In this document: piece by piece, positions 20,948 to 32,575 of the stretch
How positions within the stretch are numbered: position 1 is the first letter of the stretch
Layout of the letters: every line of letters begins with the position of its first letter
Assembly (NCBI RefSeq): GCF_950295315.1
Contig: NC_080177.1
Span: 77,030,096 to 77,094,095, forward strand
Source: Erinaceus europaeus
Lineage: Eukaryota; Chordata; Mammalia; Eulipotyphla; Erinaceidae
Direction of reading: 5' to 3'
DNA: 64,000 nt
Position numbers and translations under genes: made by a program
The notes under the pieces: model-generated
Database searches by the model: none
The model's input: only the letters and a program-made list of their open reading frames with translations
What the model was told of the DNA's origin: nothing

Positions 20948-21229
20948 CCGGAGTCGGGCGGTAGTGCAGCTTAATAAGCACACGTGGCGCAAAGCGCAAG
21001 GACCGGCAGAAGGATCCTGGTTCGAGCCCTTGGCTCCCCACCTGCAGGGGAGTCGCCTCACAGGCGGTGAAGCAGGTCTGCAGGTGTCTGTCTTTCTCTC
21101 CCCCTCTCTGTCTTCCCCTCCTCTCTCCATTTCTCTCTGTGCTATCCAACAACGACGACAACAATAATAACTACAATAATAAAGAAACATGGGGAACAAA
21201 AGGGAATAAATTAATTAATTAAAAAAAAA
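20948..21229 (+). mobile_element. Type A SINE with TSD
   Basis: AAGATGCTGTCT at 20,936-20,947 and 21,230-21,241. The sequence stays close to the family norm with many CpGs kept, which suggests a young insertion. Confidence 0.93.
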
Positions 21230-21241
21230 AAGATGCTGTCT

Positions 21242-21744
21242 TCATACCACAAGCATTTCCACAGTTGTGGAGAGCTTTTCTTTAAGTCGTAGAATAGCAT
21301 CACTTTAATCTTATTAGATGTGGTCTTATTTGCAAAGTCTCTTAACTAGATGCAGAGCTATCCCAGCTTTTAAAATCAAATTTGAAAACCTGCATCTTTC
21401 AAGGAGTTTGTCCATTTCATCTAAAGCATCAAATTTATTGAACAAAGATTCCTTCTTCTTCTGTTGTCTGTAGTATCAAGAATGATGCCTTTCATTACAG
21501 TTATTAGTACCCTGTGCCTGTCAATTTTCACTTGATCAATTTAACTATAGGACTCTCCGTTATACTTACCTTTTCAAAGCATAAGCATTTACAGTTCACT
21601 AATTTTAAAGTTTTGATGATCAATCTCTCTTATCATTTATGAAATGACACTCTCCCTAGTACTAGTTCAAAACTCCACTCTGACACTTTTAAGTATAACA
21701 ACTTCATTTTTTTTAAGTTTGCATGGAATATATATATTCCTTTT
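21242..21744. other. Unique AT-rich stretch
   Basis: Nothing recognised. Confidence 0.5.
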
Positions 21745-21959
21745 CCCCAATTTTTAAAATTATCTTATTTTGTTTGATAGAAACAGCCAGAAATCAAGAG
21801 GGAAGGGGTTAATAGAGAGAGAGGCAGAGAGAGACACCTGCAACACTACTTCACCACTTGCAAAGCTTTCCCCCTGTAGGTGGGGACCAGGGACTTGAAC
21901 TTGGGTCCTTGTGCACTATAATGTGTGTGTTCAATCAGGTGCGCCACCACCTGGCCCCA
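21745..21959 (-). mobile_element. Type B SINE
   Basis: TTGATAGAAACAGCCAGAAA to GCGCCACCACCTGGCCCC. It lies immediately upstream of the transduced-looking copy at 21,964. Confidence 0.88.
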
Positions 21960-21963
21960 GAAT

Positions 21964-22285
21964 ACACAGCCTTAAATTCCTCATCCATGGGAGGTGGGTG
22001 GTAGCACAGCAGGTTAAGCGCAGGTGGCGCAAAATGCAAGGACCAGCCTAAGGATCCTGGTTCAAGTCCCCAGCTCCCCACCTGCAGGGGAGTCACTTCA
22101 CAAGCAGTGAAGCTAGTCTGCAGGTGTCTGTCTTTCTCTCCCCGTCTTCCCCTCCTCTCTCCATTTCTCTCTGTCCTATCCAACAATAATGACATCAGTA
22201 ACCATAACAATGTTAAACAAGGGCAACAAAAGGGAAAATAAATGAATAAATAAATATAAAAAATTAAATTAAAAAAAAGAAAACA
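21964..22285 (+). mobile_element. Type A SINE carrying copied 5' flank
   Basis: The SINE begins at about 21,989, but the 25 bp before it (21,964-21,988, starting ACACAGCCTTAAATTCC) are identical to the flank of the SINE at 19,568. The 3' target repeat present at 19,836 is absent here, so this is the derived copy. Confidence 0.88.
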
Positions 22286-22709
22286 GGACTCAGAAAAAGG
22301 GGGATAACCCTCTGAGAAGTAGAATACCTCTCAGAATTAGAAGGAAAAAAAAGAGAAAACAAAACAAAGGACTTCAATATTAAGAGAAAGACAGAAGAAA
22401 GTCTATTCAAGGAAACTTAAGTATTCCTGATAAATCAGAAACTTCTCTTGAAAGAAGAGTAATTGACAGTAACAACACTAAGAATTTAGAGACCAAACCC
22501 AGAAGACTCCTGCCGGAATTGAAACTGAGACTGTACTCTGCCACACGCGCTTAACCCACTGCGCTACCGCTGGACTCCTACTTCTACCCAAATTTTAACA
22601 GCTTTCTCTATCCAGAAATTCTGTTATTAATCAAGGCATTCAGATTAAGTAATTTCCTCTGATCCAAAACAATGCTTGAAGAACTGGCTAATTTTTCCAT
22701 CAGAAATAG
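22286..22709. other. Unique stretch with SINE head fragment
   Basis: 22,541-22,579 (CACGCGCTTAACCCACTGCG, CTACCGCTGGACTCC) is an isolated inverted type A head, about 40 bp. The rest is unique and A-rich. Confidence 0.7.
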
Positions 22710-22916
22710 CTAAAGGACCAGGTGGTGGCACACCTGGTTGAGTGCACACATTATTATAGGGCACAAGGACCCAGGTTCACTGCCCTGGTCCACCTGCAGT
22801 GGGAAGCTTCATGCAGGTGGCTCTCCCTCTACCTCTCTATTTCCCCCTTCCCTCTCAATTTCTCCCTGTGTCTATCCAAAAGAAAGGGGGGTGGGGGAGG
22901 AATATTTATTAATTAA
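22710..22916 (+). mobile_element. Type B SINE, internally shortened
   Basis: GGACCAGGTGGTGGCACACC head. The CAGTGGTGAAGCAG segment is missing. G-rich tail before ATTTATTAATTAAAGG. Confidence 0.87.
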
Positions 22917-23174
22917 AGGCAAGTACTAGTAGCATTGCTATTCCTCACTAAGAAATAACTGTCACATTAGAGAGGATTATATGATTGTGAATAATCAGAA
23001 TATTGCAAAATTAGAACAATTCAATATGGAGATTTTTTGTGAGACGATGTTTTAAGGGAGGAATGTTGGATGTGACAAGCAACATAGAGGTCTAAGATGT
23101 TAATTACAGAATGTTTAGCTAGTATTACTGTTTCTTATGTAACGTGGTGTTATAAAAATTCTCCATACTCAATG

Positions 23175-23290
23175 TGAGTGGGGAGGCTCAGAGCATAATG
23201 CACAGACTTGTGAGGTCCCAGATTTTATTCCCAGCATCTCACATAAGACTGTTTATTTTATAGAACTTCTGCTCAAAGTTATAAGAAGTA
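23175..23290 (+). mobile_element. Type D SINE fragment
   Basis: GTGGGGAGGCTCAGAGCATA and GTCCCAGATTTTATTCCCAG fit an old type D copy. Confidence 0.6.
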
Positions 23291-23299
23291 AAACCTTTT

Positions 23300-23573
23300 A
23301 AAAATATATTTATTTATTTATTTTCCCTTTTGTTGCCCTTGTTTTACTGTTGTTGTTATTGATGTCCTCATTGTTGGCTAGGACAAAGCAATGGAGAGAG
23401 GAGGGGAAGACAGAGAGGGGGAGAGAAAGACAGACACCTGTAGACCTGCTTAACTACCTGTGAAGTGACTCCCCTGCAGGTAGGGAGACAGGGGCTTGAA
23501 CCAGGATCCTCAGGCCGGTCCTTGCTCTTTGTGCCACCTGTGTTTAACCCGTTGTGCCACCGCCCAACTTGCA
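23300..23573 (-). mobile_element. Type A SINE with TSD
   Basis: AGAAGTAAAACCTTTTA upstream and AGAAGTAAAGTCTTTTA downstream are diverged target repeats. The head reads TGCCACCGCCCAACTT. Confidence 0.9.
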
Positions 23574-24924
23574 GAAGTAAAGTCTTTTAATCCTTATGAT
23601 GAAATGAATACTTGAGTTCTGAGCTCCCACCTAACCCCCACAGCATCTGAAGTAATCTAAAGTTGGTCTAAGAGCTCTGCCCAAGCATTCCCATCAGTGG
23701 CAAACTTGCTACTTGTTTTGAGAGTACCTTTGGAGAGCTCTTTCTTATAAATGTCAAAAACCAAAGAAGAAATAAAGACACAAGCGGCACCTGGCCCCGT
23801 GGTTACTAATTCTGTGCTCTGGAACAGGACATGGATAAGTGGACACAAAATGGGATGCTATGAGTTTAATCAAAAGCAAAGTAGGGACAGTTTCAGGACG
23901 ACTCAGTCCGTTAGTCAGTTAGTCCTAGGCCAATTAAATAGCCATGACACTGACTCCTTGTCATTTTCCTTGATATTAGAGGATTCTGGTCAGACTCAAG
24001 GGATTTACAGAAATTGGACGATTCTCTTGTACTTGCAGGTTTCAGTATTTCTTCAGATGAAATACACACTAACAGGAAATACCAAGTGATTCTAGAGCCA
24101 AACAAGGATGATCCATTAAAAAGACAAGTGACAGCTCAACCCTCTCTCCAGGAACATTTGTTACCTACGTTTTTATCCTTCAGGGATTTTAGTTGAGTGA
24201 CATTTGTCGTAGGTTGATAATTAGTTTTTCTTTCTTTCTTTCTGTTTTAAGCAGAAGAGGCCAGTGTGGGTCTCCTCCCCATGAGAGACACTAGTCTGAG
24301 TGATTTTGGGAATAGCTGCCATGATCAGATTTGCACTGTGACTCCTGAATGCTTGAGTTATTCCAGCAACACCTGCTCTCCAGCCGCGCCACCTGGGACT
24401 GACAGAAAAAGGATGCTTCATTCCACTCTCCCTGGAGAGATCACTCAGACATAGTGTTAAATGTACAGCTCAACGCCATGTAAAAAAGTAAAATTCCAAT
24501 CATCAAAACCTACCAGTTACCAGAAATAAATATATAAAGGGCTCTAGCACTAGAAATAAGCACAGGACTAAAATTTTTTCAAGTAAACTGCATCCCAACT
24601 AAAATACTTGGAAAAGTATCATTTATATTGTAAGGGAGGAAGATTGGAAGGAATGAAATTCCTAAATCAAATCATGTCATCAACATACTACGAAGGGCTT
24701 GAGTTTTAGGTTCTATTTTCTGTGAAACTTACTTTGTAAGCAATCACATTTTTTCTGGTACTAAAATAAATTACTTTATTTGAAGGAGTGATACAAATGG
24801 GAGATTTAAGTAAGATGTTTTGGTACAACTTACAGAAAACATAAAGGTAACTCCATATCTGCACTATCTTGGTGACTAAGTTATTTTATTTCAAAATATT
24901 AGCCTTTTCTCTCCCCCAAAGAAG
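23574..24924. other. Unique non-coding stretch
   Basis: No repeat recognised apart from a short TTTC run at about 24,227-24,242. Minus-strand frames at 23,657-23,848 and 24,221-24,421 have no family content. Confidence 0.45.
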
Positions 24925-24940
24925 TACACGCCTTTTATTT

Positions 24941-25196
24941 ATTTATTTAAAGTTTTCTTTTTAAAATATTTTTTAATTTATTCCCTTTTGTTGCCCTTGC
25001 TGTAGTTATTGTTGTTATTGATGTCATTGTTGTTGGATAGGACAGAGAGAAATGGAGAGAGGCGGGGAAGACAGAGACGGGGAGAGAAAGACAGACACCT
25101 GCAGAACTGCTTCACCACCCGAACTGGGATCCTTATGCCGGTCCTCGCACTTTGCATCATGTGCGCTTAACCCATTGTGCTACCACCCGACTCCTA
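24941..25196 (-). mobile_element. Type A SINE, deleted body, with TSD
   Basis: Flanks GTACACGCCTTTTATT (about 24,925) and GTACATGTCTTTTATT (about 25,197). Like the copy at 17,745 it lacks the CTGCAGGGGAGTCGC part. Confidence 0.88.
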
Positions 25197-25274
25197 GTAC
25201 ATGTCTTTTATTCCTAGCCTGTTCACACATATTTTCTGTTCTGGTTTCCATTCATTTTCCTATTAAGCATTATT

Positions 25275-25741
25275 ATTATTTTAAATTTTTTATCATCTTT
25301 ATTAATTGGATAGACAGCCAGAAATCAAGAAGGTAGGGGGAGATAGAAAGGGAGACAGAGGGAGTTGGGTGGTAGTGCAACGGGTTAAGCGCACTTGGCG
25401 CAAAGCGCAAGGACCGGTGTAAGGATCCCAGTTCGAGCCCCCAGCTCCCCATCTGCAGGGGGAGTCACTTCACAGACAGTGAAGCAGGTCTGCAGGTGTC
25501 TGTCTTTCTCTCCCCCTCTCAGTCTTCCCCTCCTCTCTCTATTTCTCTCTGTCCTATCCAACAACGACAACATCAGTAAGAACAATAATAACGACAACAA
25601 TAAAACAACAAGGGCAACAAAAAGGAATAAATAAAAATAAATTAAAAAAAAAGAAAGGGAGACAGAGACACCTCCAGCTCAAACCCAAGTCCTTACACAC
25701 TGTAACATGTGCACTCAACCAGGTGCGCCACCACCTGGCCC
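25275..25741 (-). mobile_element. Type B SINE split by a type A
   Basis: Outer TSD TATTAAGCATTATT at 25,261-25,274 and 25,742-25,755. The element resumes at ACACCTCCAGCTCAAACCC after the inner insertion. Confidence 0.92.
25361..25652 (+). mobile_element. Type A SINE nested in type B
   Basis: Inner TSD GAAAGGGAGACAGAG at 25,346-25,360 and 25,653-25,667, made from the host SINE's own body. Confidence 0.94.
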
Positions 25742-25755
25742 TATTAAGCATTATT

Positions 25756-26495
25756 GAACCTGTGGAATCTCTGTTACAATATACAGTCTCGCTACTACTT
25801 ATTTCACCTGTTTTCAAAACTTAAAAGTTATACACACACGTTTCAAAAGTCAAATAAAGCTAGGGTTAAGGGGTGGCCAGCAGCAGAACGTGTGCTTTTC
25901 ATGCAAGAGTTTTGCAACAAGTCACAAAACAAGAGGAAGTCGGTCAACATGACTATACGACTGTTATTTATAGCCAAGCCATGCAGTCAGCTATGATTTA
26001 CCTTTCCTTTCTCATGGACTGTGTTTCCCTGGGCTCTGCAGCAAGCTCACCTCTGCCCACCGGCTCAGTGTTAAGTTTGCTGACAGAGTGTGATGTAGTA
26101 GGAGACTCAGGCTGGAAGCAGAAACAAGGGATTTTGTGCTTCCTTCTAACTATGTTTTTGTTTTTTGCTAAGCATTAAGCAGGCTGGCACGCAAGGATTC
26201 CAGCACTGACTGTTCGCATGGGCAACTTAGACCCCAAAGTTCACTGTCAGGGCTTCTTCCAAGCAAGCGTCTTCACCACCCACCCGTACCGTGGCTACCC
26301 CTACAGTTCACCAGGCCCTGGCAGAGGGTAGGATCTTGAGGCAGCTATGAACTTTCTTCACAGGTGTGGATCTCAGTCTGGGGACCCTCTTCGGGACCCT
26401 CTTCTTTAGCTCTAGGGAAGAGGGTGTATGTGTGTGTGTGTTCTGGCTCTTTCAGAAGTTAATCACCTTTCACCTAATTAACAATTTTTTAATTT
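25756..26495. other. Unique stretch
   Basis: A short TG run at 26,427-26,440 is the only simple repeat. No exon recognised. Confidence 0.45.
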
Positions 26496-26499
26496 CTTT

Positions 26500-26738
26500 T
26501 TTTAAAATATTTGTTGATTGTTGTTGATGTCGCCATTGTTAGGTAGGACAGAGAGAAATGGAGAGAGGAGGGGAAGACAGAGGGGGAGAGAAAGACAGAC
26601 ACCTGCAGACCTGCTTCACCGCCTGTGAAGTGACTCCCCTGCAGGTGGGGAGCCAGGGGCTCGAACCAGGGTCCTTAGCGCTGGTCCTTGCACTTTGTGC
26701 CACGTGCGCTTAACCCGCTGCGCTACCACCCGACTCCC
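26500..26738 (-). mobile_element. Type A SINE
   Basis: Tail shortened to GATTGTTGTTGATGTCGCC; body and head complete (GCTACCACCCGACTCCC). Confidence 0.9.
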
Positions 26739-26775
26739 TCTTTCTGATTTCTTATTTATTACTATTATTATTATT

Positions 26776-26994
26776 TTGTGAGTCAGAGAAGTAGCTCACT
26801 GGGTAGGGCACAAGTCTTGCCATGCACACAGCCCAGGCTTAAGCCCCAGCAGTACATGGAAGTGCTCCAAAGTAAGTTTTGGTGGTATGGTATCTCTCCT
26901 TCTTGTCTCTGGGTAAATGAAAAATCAACCTGGAGCAATGGAATTGCACACACACAAGGCTCCACTTCCACACTTAAAAAAAAAAAAAAAGCAA
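26776..26994 (+). mobile_element. Divergent tRNA-type SINE
   Basis: AGTAGCTCACTGGGTAGGGC head and GGCTTAAGCCCCAGCAGTAC, followed by a distinct 3' part (AATCAACCTGGAGCAATGGA, GCACACACACAAGGCTCC) and a 14-base A-run. This 3' part is seen nowhere else in the window. Confidence 0.7.
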
Positions 26995-27134
26995 AACATT
27001 GTATTTCAAGATTTTCCTTTTTGTATTATTTCTGACTGAATTCTTATTGATACCCAGAGAATAAATACATGGAACATATGTTATACTAAGTAAAGGCAAT
27101 CCCCAAATCCTAATGTTAAAAATACATTACTGTC

Positions 27135-27397
27135 GGGAGTCGGGCGGTAGCAGAGTGGGACAAAGCACAAGGACCAGCGTAAGGATCCCTGTTCGAGCCG
27201 CGGCTCCCCACCTGCAGGGGGGTCACGTCACAAGTGGTGAAGCAGGTCTGCAGGTGTCTATCTTTCTCTCCCCCCCTGTCTTCCCCTCCTCTCTCCATTT
27301 CTCTCTGTCCTATCTAACAATGACGACATCAATAACAACTACAACAATAAAAAATAAAACAAGGGTACAACAAAAGGGAAAATAAATAAATTAAAAG
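27135..27397 (+). mobile_element. Type A SINE with TSD
   Basis: ACATTACTGTC at 27,124-27,134 and 27,398-27,408. The head lacks the GGTTAAGCGCACGTGG segment. Confidence 0.92.
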
Positions 27398-27408
27398 ACA
27401 TTACTGTC

Positions 27409-28317
27409 ATAAATCTACAGAAACTCCTAAAGCATCAATCCTGGGTAAGAAAACCATAAATATAAGGCCACACAACCCTGAGTACTAACCGCTGAGAAAC
27501 AAGAGTAAAGAACTATGTTAGAAAAACTTTTGGATTCTGCTGTGATGAAACTGCAAGATTAGTGACTGACAAGAACCCAATAGATGAAAGAACCTGATTA
27601 TAAGAAAGCATTAATACTGCTTCTCCTGGCATCTTCCTTGCAAAATTAATTAAAACTAGCCAGGATATATGAGTCTCATGAATTGAAAGCTGGCCTCAAG
27701 ACTGCAAGGAGTGATTATAAACTGCCTTAAATCACACTGGGGAAAGTGCCTGGGAGAATGTCCGCAGTGTATTAGATTGGTTATAATCCAGTACTTCTAT
27801 TAGAGCTTGTGAAAGTAAGAAAGTATGTTAATTCATGTTTAGTAGACATTAACTAGGAGGGATTTGTGCAAAACAATATAGTTTATGATAGAAAAGACTT
27901 AGAAATGTGAGAAAATTGTACAAAAGATCTTTTCAAAAGGTAAAAAACAAAACAAAACAAACAAACAAAAAACCCTTCTCCTTTACTATAAATAAACATT
28001 TCACCTAGTGGTCTCAAAACTTCCATGTACATACAGGATGGCAAAAATCCGATGATTGTGAGAAATCACTGGTTTTTATCTGGTCGAGCTAAGAACAACA
28101 GCCACCTCAAGGGTCCTAATTCCTTTCTATCTACAGATAAGGAAAACAGTGTTTGGGGCATATAAATAACCCTTTGCACAGCTATTTCACACAGCAGCTT
28201 GATTTAATGCTACATTTACAAATAGCTGCACAGACAAAACAGAATCAAAAGCAACAGCAACACCAGCAGTCATGAAACCCCCCCCCCCAATATCACTTAT
28301 GCCTTAACACAATGTCT
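27409..28317. other. Unique non-coding stretch
   Basis: Contains an AAAAC/AAAC run at 27,943-27,972 and a C-run at 28,279-28,288. Confidence 0.5.
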
Positions 28318-28500
28318 GAGAGCCGGCCCACCCAGTCGCAGATGGACCGCACCAAGTATGAGGCCCTGGTAGCACATGGTAGCACCATGGACAGCACCAG
28401 AGCAGGAGGGAGGACTCCAGGGATGACGGAGCAGTGCTGATGCCTCTCTCCTCCTCCTCTATCCCTTCCTCCCTCCTTTTCTAAATAACAGTGAAAGGAA
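28318..28500 (+). mobile_element. Possible degenerate SINE
   Basis: CAGGGATGACGGAGCAGTGC followed by a CTCC-rich run and CTAAATAACAGTGA resembles an old type C/B copy. Weak. Confidence 0.35.
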
Positions 28501-28702
28501 AATTAGACTGAGGAGCCTATTCAGTGGTGACACAGCACGTTTGAGGTCCCAGTGCTACATAAGGAAAGGAAGAAAGGGAGGGAGGACACATAAGTCCAGA
28601 AGCTGCCTGGATCCTTTCCTCCTCTGCTGGAGAACAAAACAGAAACTAACAAGGGCATGGGGGTGAATGGAGGAATAACCTAGTCAAGGAATCAAACATA
28701 GC

Positions 28703-29057
28703 AAGGCTAAGTTCTAATTTATGGTGGTACCAGGGATTAAACGTGGGACCTCAGAGCCTTAGGTATGAAAGGTTTTTTTTTCTGTACAGCTATTTAAAAA
28801 TATTTTTATTTATTACTATAAATATATTATTTTATTTATTATAATAGAGACAGAGAGGAATTGAGAAGGGAGGAGGAGATAGAGAGGGAGAGAGACAGAG
28901 AGACATCTGCAACCTGCTTCACCACTCAGGAAGCTTTTCCCCAGCAGGAGTGGATCAGGGGCTTGAACCCAGGTCTTTGTGCCCTGTAATGTACACACTT
29001 AACCAGGTGCCCCACCGCCTGGCCCCCTTATCTAACTATTATGTTATCTTCTGGGCC
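28703..29057 (-). mobile_element. Type D SINE split by a type B
   Basis: TTATGGTGGTACCAGGGATT to 28,795, resuming at CTAACTATTATGTTATCTTC (29,030-29,057). Confidence 0.82.
28796..29026 (-). mobile_element. Type B SINE nested in type D
   Basis: AATAGAGACAGAGAGGAATT to CCCCACCGCCTGGCCCCC, sitting in the head of the older type D copy. Confidence 0.88.
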
Positions 29058-29994
29058 CAATCTGGGGACTGCTCTCGCCCATGTAGGCAATTCCTTCCTT
29101 CTCAAGGGAATGTTGTCAATGGTACTGTTCTGCTTTGGAACAGAATATGGTCTGGGGCTTGTTGACAAATTGCCTTCATTCAGTCAGTAGGGGCACAGAA
29201 ACTCTGGGCTCTATATGGATTGTAATTTAGCTGGGGAAGGACCTAAATTGAGCTCTCTATCCACTCATACCCATACAGACTGTGCTTTAAGCTTCCTTTT
29301 AGTTACTGGACAAGGGAAATATAAATACAGGCTTTAGGACATGATTCAAGGCAGAGCTATAAAAACCCAACGAGAGTACTTAAGAGTCAGAACCAAAGCC
29401 TTCCCTAGCCACCAGTCAAGAGGACCTGGGTCACACTCAGCAAACAAATTTCAGACAGAGGCTTGGGACTTACTTGAGGTTAAGCTCTGGCCCTGCTTCA
29501 GGGTGAAACATACTGGTCATGACAGTCTACCAGTCATGGCCGTCTCGTTTCTCTGAGGGCTGGCTTAGCACAGGCATGTGACAACACTATCCAATGGCAT
29601 ATGAAGGGAAATCTGCTTTGGAGCGCCTGGACTTTCTCCCACTGCTAAGATGTGCAAAAAAAAAAAAAAAAAAAACAACCAGAAACAATTCTCTTCTTTC
29701 TGCCTTAGGATACTGTTGTCAGTGTATGATGTCAAAAGCTTCAGCAGCCATCCTATAGATAAGATGGAAGCCAACCAAGAGGAAATCTAACACACTGAAG
29801 ATGGCACAACAGAGAAATAGGCCAAACAAGAGTCTCTGGTGATTATATTGAGCCACGCCATTAACCAGCCCTGACAATGAAATACCTCTGGACTACTTAC
29901 TACATGGAACATTCAAAATCTTTTACACCATCTCAGTTGATTTACTCATTGATTTTTTTTTTTTTAAGTTTACAGGCAAAAACTTCCTGATAGA
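29058..29994. other. Unique stretch
   Basis: A pure A-run lies near 29,656-29,675. No TSD pair or known family identified around it. Confidence 0.45.
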
Positions 29995-30355
29995 GAATGT
30001 ATTAGTTTGCTACAGTTGCTGTAACAAGCTATACAAACTGAGTAGCTTAAATTAGAGAAAGCTAGCATTTCATGTTCTGTAGGTGTGAAGTTCAAGATCC
30101 AGATTTTTGGTAGGCTACTGTCTTCTAAGGACTGTTCCAGGCCTTTTATAAGGCCTGTGAATCTGACTGTATATCCAGATTTCCTCTTACATATGGACAC
30201 CATGCCAGCCACATGAAGGCCCACGTTAATGGCTTTGTTTTAACTTGGTTACCTCTGCAAAGACCTGTCTCCAAATAAAGTCATGTTCTGATGCACATGA
30301 GTGTTAGCACTCGGACATATCTTTTTTCAGGGGTTATGAGTAACTCCATACCAGA
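29995..30355 (-). mobile_element. MLT1-like (ERVL-MaLR) LTR
   Basis: TTAGTTTGCTACAGTTGCTG, GAGTAGCTTAAATTAGAGAA, ACTTGGTTACCTCTGCAAAG and CCAAATAAAGTCATGTTCTG occur in the order of an inverted MLT1 LTR as I remember it. Old, non-coding, no TSD resolved. Confidence 0.7.
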
Positions 30356-30373
30356 CTTTTTATACATGCACGT

Positions 30374-30402
30374 GAGCGCGCGCACACACACACAAACACA
30401 CA
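30374..30402. repeat. (CG)n/(CA)n alternating tract
   Basis: GAGCGCGCGCACACACACAC: alternating purine/pyrimidine with a CpG-containing left part, a Z-DNA-prone sequence. Confidence 0.85.
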
Positions 30403-30560
30403 GTCATGAATATTCTCTGCTGAAAAAAATACACATGTAGACAACTTTGTTAATAATCATTTTAGGAGATTCATGAATTTCCTAAGTTAAGAACCATTGT
30501 GACAGCAACTTCCTGAACAAGACAGATACTTGAAAGTCACACACACAGAAGCTTACATCA

Positions 30561-30880
30561 GGGAGTCGGGCGGTAGCACAGCGGGTTAAGTGCAGGTGGT
30601 GTAAAGCGCAAGGACAGGCGTAAGGATCCCGGTTTGAGCCCCCGGCTCCCCACCTGCAGGGGAGTTGCTTCACAAGCGATAAAGCAGGTTTGCAGGTGTC
30701 TATCTTTCTCTCCCCCTGTCTTCCCCTCCTCTCTCCATTTCTCTCTGTCCTATCCAACAACAACTACATCAATCATAACTACAACAATAAAAAAACAAGG
30801 GCAACAAAAGGAAATAAATAATAAATAAATATTTTTTTAAAGTTTTAAAAAAACTCTCAGATAATAATTTTAAAAAAAAA
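30561..30880 (+). mobile_element. Type A SINE with TSD
   Basis: AGAAGCTTACATCA at 30,547-30,560 and GAAGCTTACATCA at 30,881-30,893. Intact box A and box B regions and a long, diverged A-rich tail. Confidence 0.92.
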
Positions 30881-31097
30881 GAAGCTTACATCAGTAGTTG
30901 CTTAAGTTAGCCACAGTATACTGCAGGAAATAGATATTTCACTGAATGGAAGTTATCCTAAAATCACCAGAAAGCCTTAGGCGAAGTAGTTATTGAGAGA
31001 GTTGTCTCTTAACGGAGTTGTCTCTATCCAATAATAATAAATTTAAAGAGAGAGAGAGGAAGACAAACACCTCAAACCTCCAACATCAGTATATATA

Positions 31098-31297
31098 TTT
31101 TAAAGATTTTAAAAAATATTTATTTATTTATTCCCTTTTTTTGCCCTTGTTGTTTTATTGTTATGATGTCGTCGTTGTTGGATTAGACAGAGAGAAATGG
31201 AGAGAGATGGGGAAGACAAAGACACCTGCAGACCTGCTTCACTGCTTGTGAAGTGACTCCCCAATGGTGGGAAGCCAGGGGCTCGAACTTCAGGATT
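31098..31297 (-). mobile_element. Type A SINE, head lost
   Basis: Stops at GGGCTCGAACTTCAGGATTC, then a second inverted tail begins. A motif like AACATCAGTATATAT precedes it and GAACGTCAGTATATAT follows the next SINE. Confidence 0.85.
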
Positions 31298-31585
31298 CTT
31301 CTTTTTAATATTTATTTATTTATTTATTCCCTTTTGTTGCCCTTGTTGTTTTATTGTTGTAGTTATTATTGTTATTGATGTTGTCGTTGTTGGGTAGGAC
31401 AGAAAGAAATGGAGAGAGGAAGGGAAGACGGGGGAGAGGAAGACAGACACCTGCAGACCTGCTTCACCGCTTGTGAAGCGACTCCCCTGCAGGTGGGGAG
31501 CCGGGGGCTAGAACCGGGATCCTTAAGCCGGTCCTTGCGCTTCATGCCACGTATGCTTAACCTGCTGCGCTACCACCCAACTCCC
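31298..31585 (-). mobile_element. Type A SINE, tandem with the previous copy
   Basis: Complete copy to CTACCACCCAACTCCC. The shared outer target repeat suggests either insertion into the first copy or unequal recombination between two. Confidence 0.9.
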
Positions 31586-31950
31586 GAACGTCAGTATATA
31601 TTTAGCAATATGTGAAGGACCAGAAAATTCTAGAATCTTGTGATGTTTGACTTTGAGAAATAGCATTCAAAATCATTAAGGATCATTTGTGAATTTTGGC
31701 AACCAGGTTAAATGAGTTTGGTTTCCATTCTGTAGAGTTAAATAACAGCTGGCAGACAAAAAACAACTTTCCTTAAACAGTCACATCCTTAAAGGTCACT
31801 CAAAAACATGCAGAAGAATGAAACTGAACCACTATATTTCACCAAACACAAAAGTAAATTCCAAGTGGATCAAGAACTTGGATGTTGGACCAGAAACTAT
31901 CAGATATTTAGAGGAAAATATTGGCAGAACATTTTTTCCGCATAAATTTT

Positions 31951-32236
31951 TTAAAAAGATTTTTTATTAATATTTATTTATTCCTTTTTGTTGCCCTTGT
32001 TGTTTTATTGCTGTAGTATTACTGATGTAGTCGTTGTTGGACAGAACAGAGAGAAATGGAGAGAGGAGGGGAAGACAGAGTAGGGGGAGAAAGATAGACA
32101 CCTGCAGACCTGCTTCACCGCCTGTGAAGCAAACCCCCTGCAGGTGGGGAGCCGGGGGCTCAAACCGGGATCCAGATGCCGGTCCTTGTGCTTTGCGCCA
32201 CGTGCACTTAGCCCGATGTGCTACCACCCGACTCCC
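31951..32236 (-). mobile_element. Type A SINE nested in L1
   Basis: TSD TCCGCATAAATTTT at 31,937-31,950 and 32,237-32,250. Confidence 0.94.
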
Positions 32237-32260
32237 TCCGCATAAATTTTAAAGACATCA

Positions 32261-32558
32261 GGAGTCGGGCGGTAGCACAGCGGGTTAAGTGCACGTGGCG
32301 CAAAGTGCAAGAACCAGCGTCAGGATCCTGGTTTGAGCCCTCCGCTCCCCACCTGCAGGTGGGGGGGGGAGCAACTTTACAGACGGTGAAGCAGATCTGC
32401 AAGTGTCTGTCTTTCTCTCCCTCTCTGTCTCCCCCTCCTCTCTTCAACTCTCTGCCCTATCCAACAATGACAACATCAATAACAACAACAATAATAACTA
32501 CATCAACAATAAAAAACAAGGGCAACAAAAGGGAAAGTAAATAAATATAAAAAAATTT
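32261..32558 (+). mobile_element. Type A SINE nested in L1, second event
   Basis: TSD AAATTTTAAAGACATCA at 32,244-32,260 and AAATTTTAAAGACACCA at 32,559-32,575. The left repeat overlaps the right TSD of the previous SINE. Confidence 0.94.
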
Positions 32559-32575
32559 AAATTTTAAAGACACCA

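Noticed and set aside
23657..23848. Minus-strand frame preceded by a pyrimidine-rich stretch
   Set aside because: The acceptor-like TTATAAG is weak, the frame ends after 29 codons, and no donor or family support was seen.
30561..30640. Possible true tRNA genes in the many box A/box B pairs
   Set aside because: All lie in SINE heads followed by SINE bodies. None has a complete cloverleaf with an anticodon stem and pol III terminator.
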